A stretch of 64,000 nt of DNA. Origin: Liopterus haemorrhoidalis (taxonomy: Eukaryota > Arthropoda > Insecta > Coleoptera > Dytiscidae). Within the stretch, counting starts at the first letter, position 1; each line of letters opens with the position of its first letter. The notes under the pieces are model-generated. The model was not told the DNA's origin and ran no database searches. It saw only the letters and a program-made list of their open reading frames with translations. Below, piece by piece: positions 9,753 through 21,378 of the stretch. The DNA lies in the NCBI GenBank assembly GCA_963971575.1, contig OZ020622.1:16060879-16124878 (forward strand). The letters run 5' to 3'. A program made the position numbers and the translations under genes.

Positions 9753-11150
9753 CTATGTGAAGCATAGGACCTCAATAAACTTCCGCCATTTGGATCTGTT
9801 TTGAGCTAGATGTTTTAGCTCCCTCCATGTTTTGCCGCTTTCGCTGGCTTCCTTCATGGTTAGTCTACGCCATGTGTCCGTTGGTCTGCCACGTCTACGG
9901 CTCCCTTGAGGGTTCCAATCAAGAGCCGTTCTACTGATGGACAAATGGTTGTTCCTTAAGGTATGGCCTATCCATCTCCACTTCCGCTGCTTTATCAGGA
10001 TGTCTATGGGGCTTTGGTAGGTTCTCTCCCAAAGGCTAGCGTTGGTGATTATGTCAGGCCAAAATATGCGCAATATTCTACGCAAGCAAGAATTGACGAA
10101 CACTTGAAGACGGTTTATAATGGTTCTAGAAGTTTGCCAGGTCTCACAGGCGTATAGTAGGACCGGCATGATATTAGAATTAAATATTCTAATTTTTGTG
10201 GACCTGGCATACTGCGAAGAGTTCCAAACATTTTTCAGCATACTGAAGGCAAACCTAGCTTTATTAATCCTCATTTTAACATCCTCTTCGGAGCCTCCAG
10301 ATCTGCATGAGACAATGCTTCCGAGGTAAGTAAAAATTTCGACGTCTTCAATGAGGTGATCGTTAATGAGGAATTTGCCCTGTTGAGTGGAGCCTAATCG
10401 CATGGATTTCGTCTTATTAATGCTGATTGCAAGGCCTACCGCTTGCGCCTTCTTTACGAGAGAATCTAGCATAGCACTCATGTTGTCGAAGGTGTGAGAC
10501 AGAAGGCAAATGTCATCTGCATACTCCAAATCTGCCAGATGAGAAGTTAAAGTCCAGCGAATTCCGTCTCCAGTTCCGATACTCCTTCTCAATACATCAT
10601 CTAGGACGATGTTAAAGAGGATGGGCGACAGAGTACATCCTTGCTTAATGCCAGCGCCAACAGGAATGGGGTCGCTGAGAACGCCTTTGTGCAGGATTTC
10701 GCAGGTGGCATCCTGATAAAGGAGCTGGATGAGTTTTATAATCTTAGGTGGAGTTCTTCTTTTTCTTAGAGCTCTCCAGATTGCATCGTGAGATAGACAG
10801 TCAAATGCTTTCTGGAAATCTATGAAAACAAGGTACAGACCAGTTCTCCACTTGATTGACTACTCTATGACAATACGTAAAGTATTAATGTGGTCTATGC
10901 AAGACATGCGAGGCCGGAACCCTGCCTGTTCTTGACGAACACAGCTATCGAGTACGCGTGAAATTCTATTATGAATTATTTTAGCAAGTACTTTATTGCA
11001 AGAATTGAGTAGGGTAATTCCACGCCAATTATCGCAGTTGGAGAGGATTGCCTTTCTTGGGGAGCTTGATCATTAGTCCTTTTTTCCAATCTGTTGGTAG
11101 CAGTTCTTCGTTCCAAATTTGCGTTAGCAAGGGGTGTAATAATTGATAAA
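9753..11150 (-). pseudogene. RTE-like LINE reverse transcriptase, 5'-truncated
   Basis: Reading leftward: IWNEELLPTDWKKGLMIKLP, a frameshift near 11040, then WRGITLLNSCNKVLAKIIHN, EQAGFRPRMSCIDHINTL, an in-frame TAG, VFIDFQKAFDCLSHDAIW (motif A), GAGIKQGCTLSPILFNIV (motif B) and LEYADDICLLSH (catalytic YADD), followed by a connection region and RRGRPTDTWRR before the stop at 9753. The last 279 codons are intact. This is the common arthropod endonuclease/reverse-transcriptase type; I place it near RTE only by style. Confidence 0.85.
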
Positions 11151-12640
11151 ATAAGAACAATATATTGTTCCTTCAAACTAATTAGAAATGGCAAACAGAC
11201 TTATTGCTATGTTACTTGCCTTATAACAATTATTAACGTAAATTTTTCAAAATTAACCTGTAAAATAATATTGTTCTGCAAAAATAATTACGTATTAAAT
11301 TATAATGTATAAAATAAGAGATTTAATTAATAAATATTGACTTGTATCCTCCAAAGCAAAAATGCACCGTAGGTAATTCAAAAATTACTGTTATTTATTG
11401 AAAATAAAATTCTAATGATGAATATCTCATGTCTTCTGTCTGTCTTATTTACATAAAGAAGCTATTGTCCATGCAGTAATGTATAGTATCTAACAAGTCA
11501 CGATTAGCTTATATTTGTTTTTCTTTATAAAAATGTACATCATATTATTTATTACTATCTCAAACGGAAACCTATTGATACATTTACACACATTTGCGTA
11601 ATCTTTCGATCGTGATCAAGAAATTTATATGAATCATTCATCTTTTTAATTTGACAACAAACAGCGGTTTTGATTTTCGTCAAATTACAACATTTGAAAG
11701 TTTATTTGTATAGATAAGTATATAGTTTAGTTGGATTTAAAAAAAATATTGCAACATTTTATTCAATTCTCTCATAGATTTGAAAAGAATTGTTTTAAAA
11801 TTATTAGTTTTGCAAATTTATTGTTTGTATTGCAAAATTTATTATCAAAAAATGAATGGAGAAATTTATGTGTTATTATTTTAAACCTTGGTCAAGAGAT
11901 GACCAGATTCTTCTTTAATTCAATGACTTTAATATTTCAGTATTTTTAGTGTTTTATCTGTGGTATAACTTCAATATAAGAGAACCTGATGATGACCAAA
12001 TTGCTCTTTCTTGTGTTTCTTTATTATCATAGTATTTTATTTGGTATAACTACCAACCAAAATAACCAAGACTCTTTCGTTTCAGGTACTATACTCTATC
12101 TCAAAAAGGCTGATAGTAATAAATCATTTTGTCAGGCAGTTACCAGTGGCGTGCACATTTTAAACACGTTTTAATTGGTTTTGTGTATTTCTATATTACT
12201 ATTTATCATTTTATTAAACGCACGCCTGTGACCATATTTTTCCTCAAAATTTTAGGGTCAAATTTTTATGGTCTATTGTGTTTAACCCCAGTTCGTATTC
12301 CCATATAATATGTGCGGCACACTCGGTTGTTTTTAACAATATTTCGTTTCGAACTATTCATATTTTGTCGCTTTTGTTTTGCCGCTTCTGTGTGATAAAA
12401 CAATAACTTTTTACAAATAATAAATTTTATTACTATCAGTCTTTTTGATATAGAGTATAACAACCGTACATACTGTAATGATGCCACAGATGTTGTTCGA
12501 TGTTTAACGCAAATATATTATCTTAAAAGGCATGAAAAAGCAAAAAAAAAAAATATTATAAAAAACTCGCTACATAAAATTTTTTGCCGTACTTGCCGAT
12601 TTGAAAACTCGGCACGTCGCGACTCGTTTACTAATTTCGA
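11150..12640. other. AT-rich spacer
   Basis: Only short frames without recognisable domains. An inverted TTTTGCCG / CGGCAAAATTTTG pair lies at 12583-12660, just before the mariner coding region. Confidence 0.5.
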
Positions 12641-13250
12641 CGCGTGCGGCAAAATTTTGCCTTATGCAACTTGTGTTTTACGGCTATCAGATTTTGCTTC
12701 AGACTTGGGCACAGTGCAACGGAAACTTTTGCAAAACTTCAACAGGCCTACGGATACAGTGTTTTGTCGAGGACCCAAGTTTTTTGGTGGTTTAAGGCAT
12801 TTTCAGAAGGAAGAGAGTTAATTGAAGATGAATCACGCAGCGGAAGGCCTTCATCTTCAAGAACCGATGAAAATCATCCAGTCAGAATGATCGGGGAAGA
12901 GTTGAATTTGTTAATTGTTTAAGTTCATCAGATTTTGACCAATGAATTGGGGATGAGAATAAACTGCGCAAAAATGGTTCCAAAAAACCTTTTAATGCGC
13001 CTTGTCACACAGCAATTTCAATAAACGAGTTTTTAGCCAGTAAAAACATTCCTGTGGCTCCTCAGCCTCCTTATTCGTCTGACTTAAGTCCTTGTGACTT
13101 TTTCCTCTAACCAAGATTGATAAATTACCTCATGGGACGTCATTCTGGGACACTCGAAAACAATTCGTAACCGACCAGCTGAAAGCTATTCCAGTATCCG
13201 AGTTCCAGCACTGCAATGAGGATTGGAAGAACCGTCTCCAGCGCTGTGTG

Positions 13251-14940
13251 CAGAGCCGGATTTACATAACGCGAGGCCCTAGGTTACTCAAATTTTTAGG
13301 CCCCTTCAATAGACTACCTCTTTTTTTTTAATATTTCGAAGTTTATCAATGCTCAGAATGCTCAGTGCGGATAATCTGTCTTCAGACAATGTGCTCCTTA
13401 ATTCATTTTTAATTCTTTTAAGTTTGAAAAAGTCGAAGTGTCTCTAAATAAATATATTTTAAAAAAAAGTTTGAAAAAGATCTCTTTTCAAAGCAGTTAG
13501 TGACCATTAAACTAAGAAGTAGTCGTAGGACTGCTTCTATGTTAGGTAAAGCCATCTGTATTTTTTCTTCATACATTATTTGGTAGAGGTCTGCATAAGA
13601 CTGAGGGAGTTGTTCTAAAGGGCTGAAATGTTTTTTTACGGATTCCTCAATATCTCTTGGGCCCAATGAGATATCGACTTTTTGCTACCCATAAACATGT
13701 TCAAAAACGTATTTTGCGTGAATTATAAATCCCTTCTTATGGTCTGTGTTTCTTGAGTTAAAGCATATTTTTTTAATTTTTAGGGTTTTGTAGGTATGAC
13801 CAAAAAACCCTTATACCGTCATTTTGTGGTCTGTCTGTCTGTCTGTCTGTCTGCCTGTCTGTTCGGTAAAAATTGTAGCCAAACGGCTAAACCTAGAGAG
13901 TTGAAATTTGGCATGCTTATACAACTCTTTGACCCGCACATAGGAAAAATACTAAAACATCTAAAAAACATATCCCCCTAAAAATATAAACAAATATGTG
14001 CTCATCGAAAAAAAAAAATATTTTTTTATAATTCTGAGTAGGGTATCAAATGAAATCCCTTGGTACGTGGATTAACGATCAAATTTTTATTTTTGCAAAA
14101 TAAATTATTTTGAAGCGGTTTTGCCAAAATTGTGCAAAAAAATTTTTGTCCCACACCCTGTTGCCCAGATGGTTTAAACTAAAAATCTAAAAAAATTCTA
14201 AGTAATGTACATTGGTGTGAACCGGAATAGTACAACAAGAATTTTTGATCAGATTACGTTTTTGGAAAATAACGCATTTTTTATGATTTTTGGCTAATAA
14301 TGTACACAAGTTATAGCTTTGTAAAACGCTACTCTGCAATGTGTATGCTGGTGTAGTGGTTTTGAGGCTGGCTTTTCACCCAAGTAACTCGATCCGAAAG
14401 AAATCGAACCCTGCGAGAAGAGACAATATTAATTTTTGTTTTTTTTTTTTAATTTTTATATTGTTTAAATTATTTTTTCAAAATTCTAGTTCTATTTTGG
14501 CAAATGTTGCATTTAATTTTTAAAAGCGTAAATTTAATAACCAGTGGAAATTGTTTAAATTATAATTTAATTCTGTTTCAATGTACACGAAATCAGAGGG
14601 GCGGAACTTATAACAACCAATCGAAGCCATAGGCGCAATTTTTAAAATTCTTAATGAACCTTGTTATATAAAAAAAAAAATACTGCACATATTTAGAAAC
14701 CTTAATAATGGTATTAGGCGTTCGAATTAAAATTAACAAAAAAAATATTTTAATATTAAATTTATTTTGGCATCCCAAATAATCATCATTCACTTACTAA
14801 ATACCTGCAAAACCCTGAAATGTGTGAAAATTCACACTTCACATCAATTTTTTTAGTACATATGCATCTTTTTGAATATTGAGGCCCTCTGAACTTAGGA
14901 GGCCCTAGGCTTAAGCCTACTTAGCCTATAGGGAAATCCG
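13251..14940 (-). mobile_element. hAT element remnant inserted in the mariner
   Basis: Left end CAGAGCCGGATTTACATAA; right end TTAGCCTATAGGGAAATCCG, a decayed inverse. GTGTG of the mariner is repeated on both sides, and the right terminus seems to have lost several bases. The - strand carries a hAT C-terminal dimerisation region: LPNIEAVLRLLLSLMVTNCF, then SFSNF, KLKRIKNELRSTLSEDRLSA and LSIDKL, with frame breaks. T copy B lies inside it. Confidence 0.7.
13782..14847 (+). mobile_element. T-family element, copy B
   Basis: The termini and core match copy A (AGGGTTTTGTAGGTATGACC ... ACCTGCAAAACCCTGAAATG ... CACATCAA). The microsatellite is short, with only a few TCTG units. A tRNA-like module is at 14350-14425. 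Relative to A it has a 70-bp block near 14590-14660 that D and E also share (CCGCCC/GGGGCGGAACTTATAA region). Confidence 0.75.
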
Positions 14941-15549
14941 GTGTGGCTTCCCAAGGAAGTTATTTTGAGGGAGACAATACTGCATGGTAATTCTATTCGA
15001 ATAAAAAAAAATAAATAAAAATCAGTTCGGTTACTTATTTTACACAACTAGTACTTTCGTGTACAGTGTAAAATCCTCTTAAAGTATTTTCTCAGAGAAA
15101 TCTAAAACTTTTTACCCTGTTTTTAAAAAGTAATACGTATGATAACCCACGTCTTTCACGATAATCATAAAACTTTTTCAAAAATAATTTCTTTAATTTA
15201 TATTGTCATTTTATAAAAAAAAATCTTTCCAAATCTCAAGCACGTATGTGCGATGACATACGTCAAAAAGATCTCAAATTATGACCTAAAAACGTAATAT
15301 TTGATACGTGCAAAATACATTATCTTCAATTAAATATTATATAAAAATTACTCTTATAATTAGCGATAAGTCATGATTTTATGATGAGTCGCGTCCTAGT
15401 CCCAATTCTCTGATTGAAAGTTACTCAGTAATATCCTTATTACTTAAGCAATTAACTTGAATGCAACTTATAAATGTGTAAAAATTCAGTTCAAAATCGT
15501 GATTCGCGCTGATTTAAAAATATAACTAGATTATTATTAATATCTTTAT

Positions 15550-15640
15550 TAAGGAAGGTATCGGATGCAATGGAGATTTATGTTTGAAGTTTAAGATACA
15601 AGGTCAGGAGTTCGATTCCGGTACTCAACTAGATTTTGGA
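15550..15640 (+). other. tRNA-like segment, possible SINE head
   Basis: AGGAGTTCGATTCCGG is a good B box. A weak A-box-like GTATCGGATGCAATGG lies upstream. Only suggestive. Confidence 0.35.
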
Positions 15641-15714
15641 TTATGTAATACAAATAAAAGTATAAAAGAATATACTTCAAAGACGTTAGTAGATAATAGT
15701 ATATTATGTTACTA

Positions 15715-15815
15715 GGAGTAGAACGCGCTCTTTTTTGTACTGAGCTCAAATGTTGCTGCCGAGGCGCAGCCGAGGCTTGCATATTGAGCGAAGCACAAAA
15801 AAGACGTTCTACTCC
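15715..15815. repeat. Compact palindromic element
   Basis: GGAGTAGAACGCGCTCTTTT pairs with AAAAAAGACGTTCTACTCC across a GC-rich centre (GCCGAGGCGCAGCCGAGGC). It is about 100 bp and can fold as one hairpin. Confidence 0.6.
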
Positions 15816-15835
15816 GAGTCACATACAGAGTGATT

Positions 15836-16034
15836 ATTTAATGGCGAGACGACGTCACTGGAAGTTTTAATAATTTGCCGTTTCATACACATCGTAGCAG
15901 GCGATTATGCGCGCATGCGCATAATCTTTTTTTCTTCATAATCATAGTTATTATAGTCATAGTATTCACCAGTATTTCTGCTAGAAGGCACGTAAAATTC
16001 GGTGACGTCGTCTCGCCATTAAATAATCACTCTG
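15836..16034. mobile_element. mariner/Tc1-type MITE
   Basis: TA duplications flank 199 bp with inverted termini CAGAGTGATTATTTAATGGC and GCCATTAAATAATCACTCTG. Inversion extends further through GAGACGACGTCAC. No coding sequence. Confidence 0.75.
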
Positions 16035-17040
16035 TATACTATTTTTTCTTCAAGCGTAGGTATTAAAAATTTGCAACCATAAATACTTATGACTTTATAG
16101 TTTCAGATGCTATTGCTGCTAATTTCGGCGGTGTACATTGAATTGGTTGAGACATTTTTTAATTTTTGATCTTTATATTGTGTATTTTGTAACTAATCAC
16201 AGAATGATCACAAAATAATAATAAAGTAACTCACTAATAACGTAACTAACTTTCTCCACAACCACTATAGAATTTACCAATTCTAAAACCAATTTTGACT
16301 ACATAAAGTTAATATTCTAACACAAGAGTTGGAATGTTATTCTAAAGCACTTATCTTCTTATGCATTTTGCGTGTATTTCATTCCATCACTTGTTATGGA
16401 ATAACTATTCCATGCTTGTTGTCTTTTGTTTTTGTAGGGTTACATTCAGATATATGCAACGTTTACATTAAATAAATGCAACATAACTTCCTAACCTAAA
16501 ATAGTGGCCGATGTGCGGCAAATTAAATTAAAATTAAATAAATAATAAATAAAAAAAATAGTTTAATTAAATGATTAATTTGTTATGTAATATAAATTAT
16601 TTGTTAAGATAACATGTTTGTTAAAATAATTATTTGTTAATTTATTTTTCTCTCTGGTGGTCATGGAGAAAGTAGGGTCTGTGACTCGGTTGGAAGAGAA
16701 AATTCGTTGCTCGTGGTTCCTAACTTGTTCCAATGTTCCACTCGCATCGAATTTTCTCATTCCAACCTTGTTACAGAATATACTATTTGAATTCACTACA
16801 AACCACGCTACAAACATATTAAATTGACAGATGTTTTGTTTATGGCGACTGCTGCCATCAGTGTAATCTGTTGATAACTGTATGAACTATTTACTAGTAT
16901 AAAAATGTTCACATTTTGTTACTAGTAAAAAAATGTATCATTTCTACCGAATGTATTGAACAATGTAAAGTTAGCATTATAATCCGCTTGAAGAAAAAAT
17001 ATTTTTAATCGATCATATCAAAAACAGTTCTTTCTTGTCA
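16035..17040. other. Spacer, nothing recognised
   Basis: AT-rich; a more mixed-composition segment at 16660-16790 has no identifiable product. Confidence 0.5.
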
Positions 17041-17044
17041 TCTA

Positions 17045-17376
17045 TAGTGCGTTCAAAGGTGAGTTTGCAGTATAGCTCTTATGGCAAATGGGAGCGGTAT
17101 TGCAAAATGTTGTAAAAGTGTCAAATGTGTCAATTATAATAATATGAAAGATTCGTATGATTTACAAAAATCAACTCCTTTAAAACTCAAAATAACACTC
17201 AACAAAAACAAATGGCGATTTGTAGAATACTGCGTCTTCACATATCAGCGCGTTTTAGAGCTGGCAACGTCGACAAGCAAGAAAAGGATAGCATCATTGT
17301 GTAAACCCATTAGAGAGTATGAAAAAGAACTACTTCATATGCCCTGTACTGCAGACTCACCTTTGAACGCACTATA
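17045..17376. mobile_element. Tc1/mariner-type MITE
   Basis: TAGTGCGTTCAAAGGTGAGT at the left and ACTCACCTTTGAACGCACTA at the right, flanked by TA, about 30 bp of inversion. A 98-codon open frame runs through it but resembles nothing known and looks fortuitous. Confidence 0.7.
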
Positions 17377-17478
17377 GTACGAGGGCTAGCTTTTAAGTTT
17401 TCGCTTTTCAGGTTTTGGAGAAATGATGTTTCATTTTCATATATAACATTAAATATAATATTTTGATAGATTAAAAAT

Positions 17479-18073
17479 TTATGTGAAGTGTGAATTTTCA
17501 CATATTTCAGGGTTTCGCAGGTATTTAGTAAGTGAATGATGATTATTTGGGATGCCAAAACAAATTTTATGTTAAAATATTATTTATTAATTTTAATTCA
17601 AATGCCTAATACCATTATTTGGGTTTCCCTCTGATTTCGTATACATTTAAACATAGAATAAAATAATAATTTCAACACTTCCCACTGGTTATTAAATTTA
17701 CGCTTTTAAAAATTAAATGCAACATTTGCCAAAATATAACTAGAATTTCGACAAAATAAAAATGCAAAAAAAAAACAGAAAAAATAAAAATTGACGGGGA
17801 ACAGTGGTTTGCAACTTACAAAGCGAGAACGTTACCACTGGACTATGGACGTTCACTCGTTTACTGTGTTAAATAGCGGATTAAATATTTTACATATTTT
17901 AGTTAAAAACACAAAAAATGCGTTATTTTTCGAAAACATAATCTGATCAAAAATTCCTGTTGTACTATTCCGGTTCACACCAATGTGCATTACTTAGATT
18001 TTTTTCAGATTTTTAGTTTAAATCATCTGGGCTACAGGGTGTGGGACAAATATTTTTTGCACAATTTTGGCAA
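17479..18073 (-). mobile_element. T-family element, copy C (truncated)
   Basis: Begins TTATGTGAAGTGTGAATTTT, then the GTTTCGCAGGTATTTA terminus, conserved core, tRNA-like module (about 17793-17865) and GGTTCACACCAATGTGCATT. Similarity stops at TTGGCAATAACTAAG, so the microsatellite half is missing. Confidence 0.7.
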
Positions 18074-18197
18074 TAACTAAGAACGTTTATTTGAGATTTT
18101 TTTTTGATAAAGCAGTATAAATTAAACAAGCACTTTGTGATGACGGTCGGTCCTGTGGTGGCCATAGCTGATTTTTTAATTTAGCATAGGTACATGA

Positions 18198-18537
18198 GTA
18201 TACTCTGGTTACGAACGTCTCTGGTTACGTATGTTTCAGGTAACGAAGTGAGATTCGTCAAAATTTTTGTCTCGACTTACGAACAAATTTCGGGTTACGA
18301 ATCGTACGATCGAATTAACATTATAGATTGGTATTATTAAATAATATTGGTGAACATTGGTTGTATTTTTATTATTATAAAGTAATATTTTTGGCGGTCT
18401 GGAACGAATTAATTGAATTTACATTATGTATTCCTTATGGGGAAATTCGTTTCGACTTTTTCAGGTTCAGGACTCGAATGTTTCAGGTTACGAGCTAACT
18501 TCCGGAACGAATTAAATTCGTAACCCGAGGTACCACT
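18198..18537. mobile_element. pogo/Tigger-type MITE
   Basis: The right end GTAACCCGAGGTACCACTG and the left CTCTGGTTACGAACGTC zone are inverted relatives, with repeated GGTTACGAA motifs inside. The left terminus is decayed. Confidence 0.45.
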
Positions 18538-18829
18538 GCACAAATAATTTTTCTATTATCTAATGACACAAGTCTTAAGTTAATATTAGTGAACCTGAAA
18601 TTGATATATTTTAAAAATATTTTTTGTACATTTTCAATGCGATTAATGTATACAAGATACTGTGGAGGTCAACTAACAGAGCAAAATTCCTACTGACTTC
18701 TAACTAAAGAAATTATTAAGAAGGTATTATGCGATTAAAATTTTTTTTGAAATTCTGGTAACGAACCCTAAGTTTTTTTAATAATGTTGTCAATATGTAT
18801 GTCAAATATTAATTTCTGATCAAATGTTA

Positions 18830-19230
18830 TTCCCAGATCTTTAACAAAAGAAACATTTTAATATTATAATTAAAATCTATTATTTTTCTGTTTCTAGTAA
18901 ATGATATTTTTGAACATTTTGAAATATTTATATTTAATTTATTTAGCTTTAAGTACTCGGATAATCTATTTAGATCAGATTGAATTTCGTTACAATCATA
19001 AATATTTTTAAATCGTCGGCATAAAGAAGAAAGTTGCATTTATTAAAGCACATATTTACATCATTTATAAAAATGTTAAACAAAAGTAGGCCTAGGTGAC
19101 TACCTTGGGTTACACCGGAAATTATTTTTCTGACGTCAGATTTATAGTCATTAATGACAACACATTGACTTCTATCTGCAACGTACGTTTTAAACCAATT
19201 TAAGAGATTAAGTATTGAAGTTATAATAAT
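18830..19230 (-). pseudogene. jockey/CR1-like reverse transcriptase fragment
   Basis: On the - strand: LLNWFKTYVADRSQCVVIND, ISGVTQGSHLG (motif B), LLLFNIFINDVN, NKCNFLLYADDLKIF (catalytic YADD), then after frameshifts NEIQSDLNRLSEYLKLNKLN and KCSKISFTRNRKIID. Several breaks; no ends found. Confidence 0.75.
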
Positions 19231-20035
19231 ATTTTTCAGTTAATTTATATAATAATCACTCTTTATATTTAATTATAAATAATTATTAATATTAATTAAT
19301 GTATTAATTAATTATAATTAAATTTGATACTAATTTCACTACTGTTTTATTATTTACTTTTATACCGCTTTTTCAAAAAGTTTTATTTTCATGTTTTTTA
19401 TTTTAATTTTTACTTTCTGCCAATTTTGCCGCCCCTCAGATTTACCACTATGGGCGTTTATTCTGCTTGCACCCCCTAAGTCAGGCCTTGCCCAGGAGAG
19501 ACTACATCATCCGAAGTAAAATAAATAGTAATTTTTGCTTTCGGCGCAGGAGGGGGTGTACCTCCTTGGATTTAACACAGCTCCCAGCAAGAAATTAAAC
19601 CAAATCTACATAACAATATCATCTTGTTTAAAAATGAGTTATACAATACCAGTTAAACAGGAAGAAAATCTCAATATCAGCGATCTTTTAAATACGTAAG
19701 TGATCCTATAGTGAACGCGATTAACTACCGTAGTAACGAGAGTATTCGCTGAAGAGATGCAGAGGCGTAGAGAGGGCATATCCGACCAAGACAACGAGAT
19801 CAGCGGTCACAGAGGATGCTACTCTCAGGAGGACCATATGCAGTGAAAGTGCAAGCATTTTTATAGCATAGAACAGTGATGTAGATACGGAAATATTTTT
19901 GGGGAAATTTAATATAATTTAGGATTCATTATTTGGATGTAAATGAGCAGGCAACATTCAAAGCGCGATGTCACAATAATGCAGTTTTGAGATATTTGCA
20001 GAAAACATTATAATCCTGCCTGCAAAAAGTTTTTA
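19230..20035. other. Spacer, decayed repeats
   Basis: AATTAATTAT-rich block at 19260-19320 and GCCGCCCCTCAGATTTACC near 19430 (relative of 24440-24780). No gene. Confidence 0.45.
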
Positions 20036-20300
20036 GTATTTTTTTTATTTATTTTACATCGGCTTATTTCTGCAACGAGGCTAATCGCCGATGACAGGGG
20101 CGAACTCTTACACCTGGATGAAGGGTGAATGATTATGAAAATGGGAGTAATGTTAACATATTATCCTCGCCCGAATAATATCATCAACGGGGAATTGAAC
20201 CAGCCACCTCATCATTTAGACTGTTTTTACCAGTCAGAACTGCGTGATTTAACGAGCTCAGCAACTCCGCTGGCAATGCAACAAGTTGAGAACCTAAATT
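20036..20300 (-). mobile_element. tRNA-derived SINE
   Basis: On the - strand a tRNA-like head (GGAGTTGCTGAGCTCGTTAA; B box GGCTGGTTCAATTCCCCG) leads to a body with GCGATTAGCCTCGTTGCAGA and an AAATAAATAAAAAAA tail at the left edge. Size and order are typical of insect SINEs. Confidence 0.65.
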
Positions 20301-20569
20301 TTCAACCTACTTATTTCTAAAATCCCAAACAGTGAATTCAAATATGAATTAAAATTTTAATGAGCAAAAATCGATTATTTAAATTTGGACAAATCACGTT
20401 TTGCATGAACTTAGTGGACAAATTTTGGTTTAATTGGACAAAACCAGAATAACATCTGAAATTTAATGCATATTTATTTTATATTTGGTATCAAATGTTA
20501 AACTTTTTTTCCCCCTTTTGTTTGTTGACTTTAGCAGCTTTGGCTATTAGCCAGGAATAAATGAAGAGT

Positions 20570-20893
20570 TTAAGAATTTTTAAAATTACGTTCGAGTTTT
20601 AGTAGCAAGAAACATCTGAATATTGGTATAGGTAAGCATATTTTTCGAACAATTAAATTTTGTATGAATAAGTTACGATTGCATAAATGAATTGGGCATT
20701 CGAACAATAAGTGGTTCGAATCGCTGACAGACAAATTATCACTCGGACAGAAAAGAAAAGTTACCATATTAATTCTATGCAGATGATATGGCGAGAAGGT
20801 GTGATTACTTCTAAGCCTGATAAAAGTGCATATTAAAAAGATTTGCTTTGGTGACAAATTCACCATAGTGTAATCCTTTGAACTGCAGAGCAT
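20570..20893 (-). pseudogene. LINE C-terminal fragment (zinc-knuckle region)
   Basis: RLRSNHTFSPYHLHRINM, then FLFCPSDNLSVSDSNHLLFE and CPIHL: the 'LR-GH----YLH---C--C---E---H-L--C' region that ends many LINE polyproteins. Its 3' UTR includes GGCTATTAGCCAGG-like sequence at 20535-20560. A degraded inverted copy is at 22250-22480. Confidence 0.65.
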
Positions 20894-20965
20894 CTATGTA
20901 TTCTTATTGCCAGTGGTTGTACATGGAAAATTTGAAGATTGACATAATCTCATTACTGTTTAGAG

Positions 20966-21378
20966 CAGTGTTTCCCAACCTTTTTGACTTGCGGAGCCCT
21001 TTTTAGAATCAATTTCTATGGCGTAGCCCTATGTCTACCCTATGTCTTACAAATTAATAATGTTTAGAAGTAATGTTACGGGGGAGGGAATAGATTTTTT
21101 CACTATAAATTTCACCATAAATTTCATTTTTCTCTTTCACAGTTCACTTATTAATAGATAGACAGATTTTTATAAAATGAAGCAAATAATCAAAATTTAC
21201 GCAGACTATTCAAACAACAATACATCTCGCCGATCACATTCCAGCTGGAGTCATAAATTACTCGGGCATACATACAACTTTCGTTCAGAATGTAATTTCC
21301 AGTTTTCTTATTTGGAGCCCCCTAAGAAGAGCACGCGGAGCATTTAGGGCTCCGCGGAGCACAGGTTTAGAAACGATG
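20966..21378. mobile_element. hAT element (CAGTGTTTCCCAACC end)
   Basis: Perfect 8-bp duplications GTTTAGAG (20958-20965, 21379-21386) flank ends CAGTGTTTCCCAACC and GGTTTAGAAACGATG. No transposase remains. A partial inverted copy lies at 21865-22170. Confidence 0.75.

Larger units (their letters stand above)
12644..15030 (+). pseudogene. mariner transposase, deleted and split by a hAT element
   Basis: N-terminus FRLGHSATETFAKLQQAYGY and WWFKAFSEGRELIEDESRSG are the HTH region of mariner. After frame decay (AKMVPKNL near 12970) an internal deletion joins NAPCHTAISINEFLASKNIP and PPYSSDLSPCDFF (second and third Asp motifs; the first is lost). Coding is interrupted at 13251 by the hAT element and resumes at 14945 with LPKEVILRE. 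The same subfamily occurs at 47081-47320. Confidence 0.8.

Noticed and set aside
17081..17377. 98-codon frame inside a MITE
   Set aside because: It runs from terminus to terminus of a TA-flanked MITE and resembles no protein, so it is most likely fortuitous.
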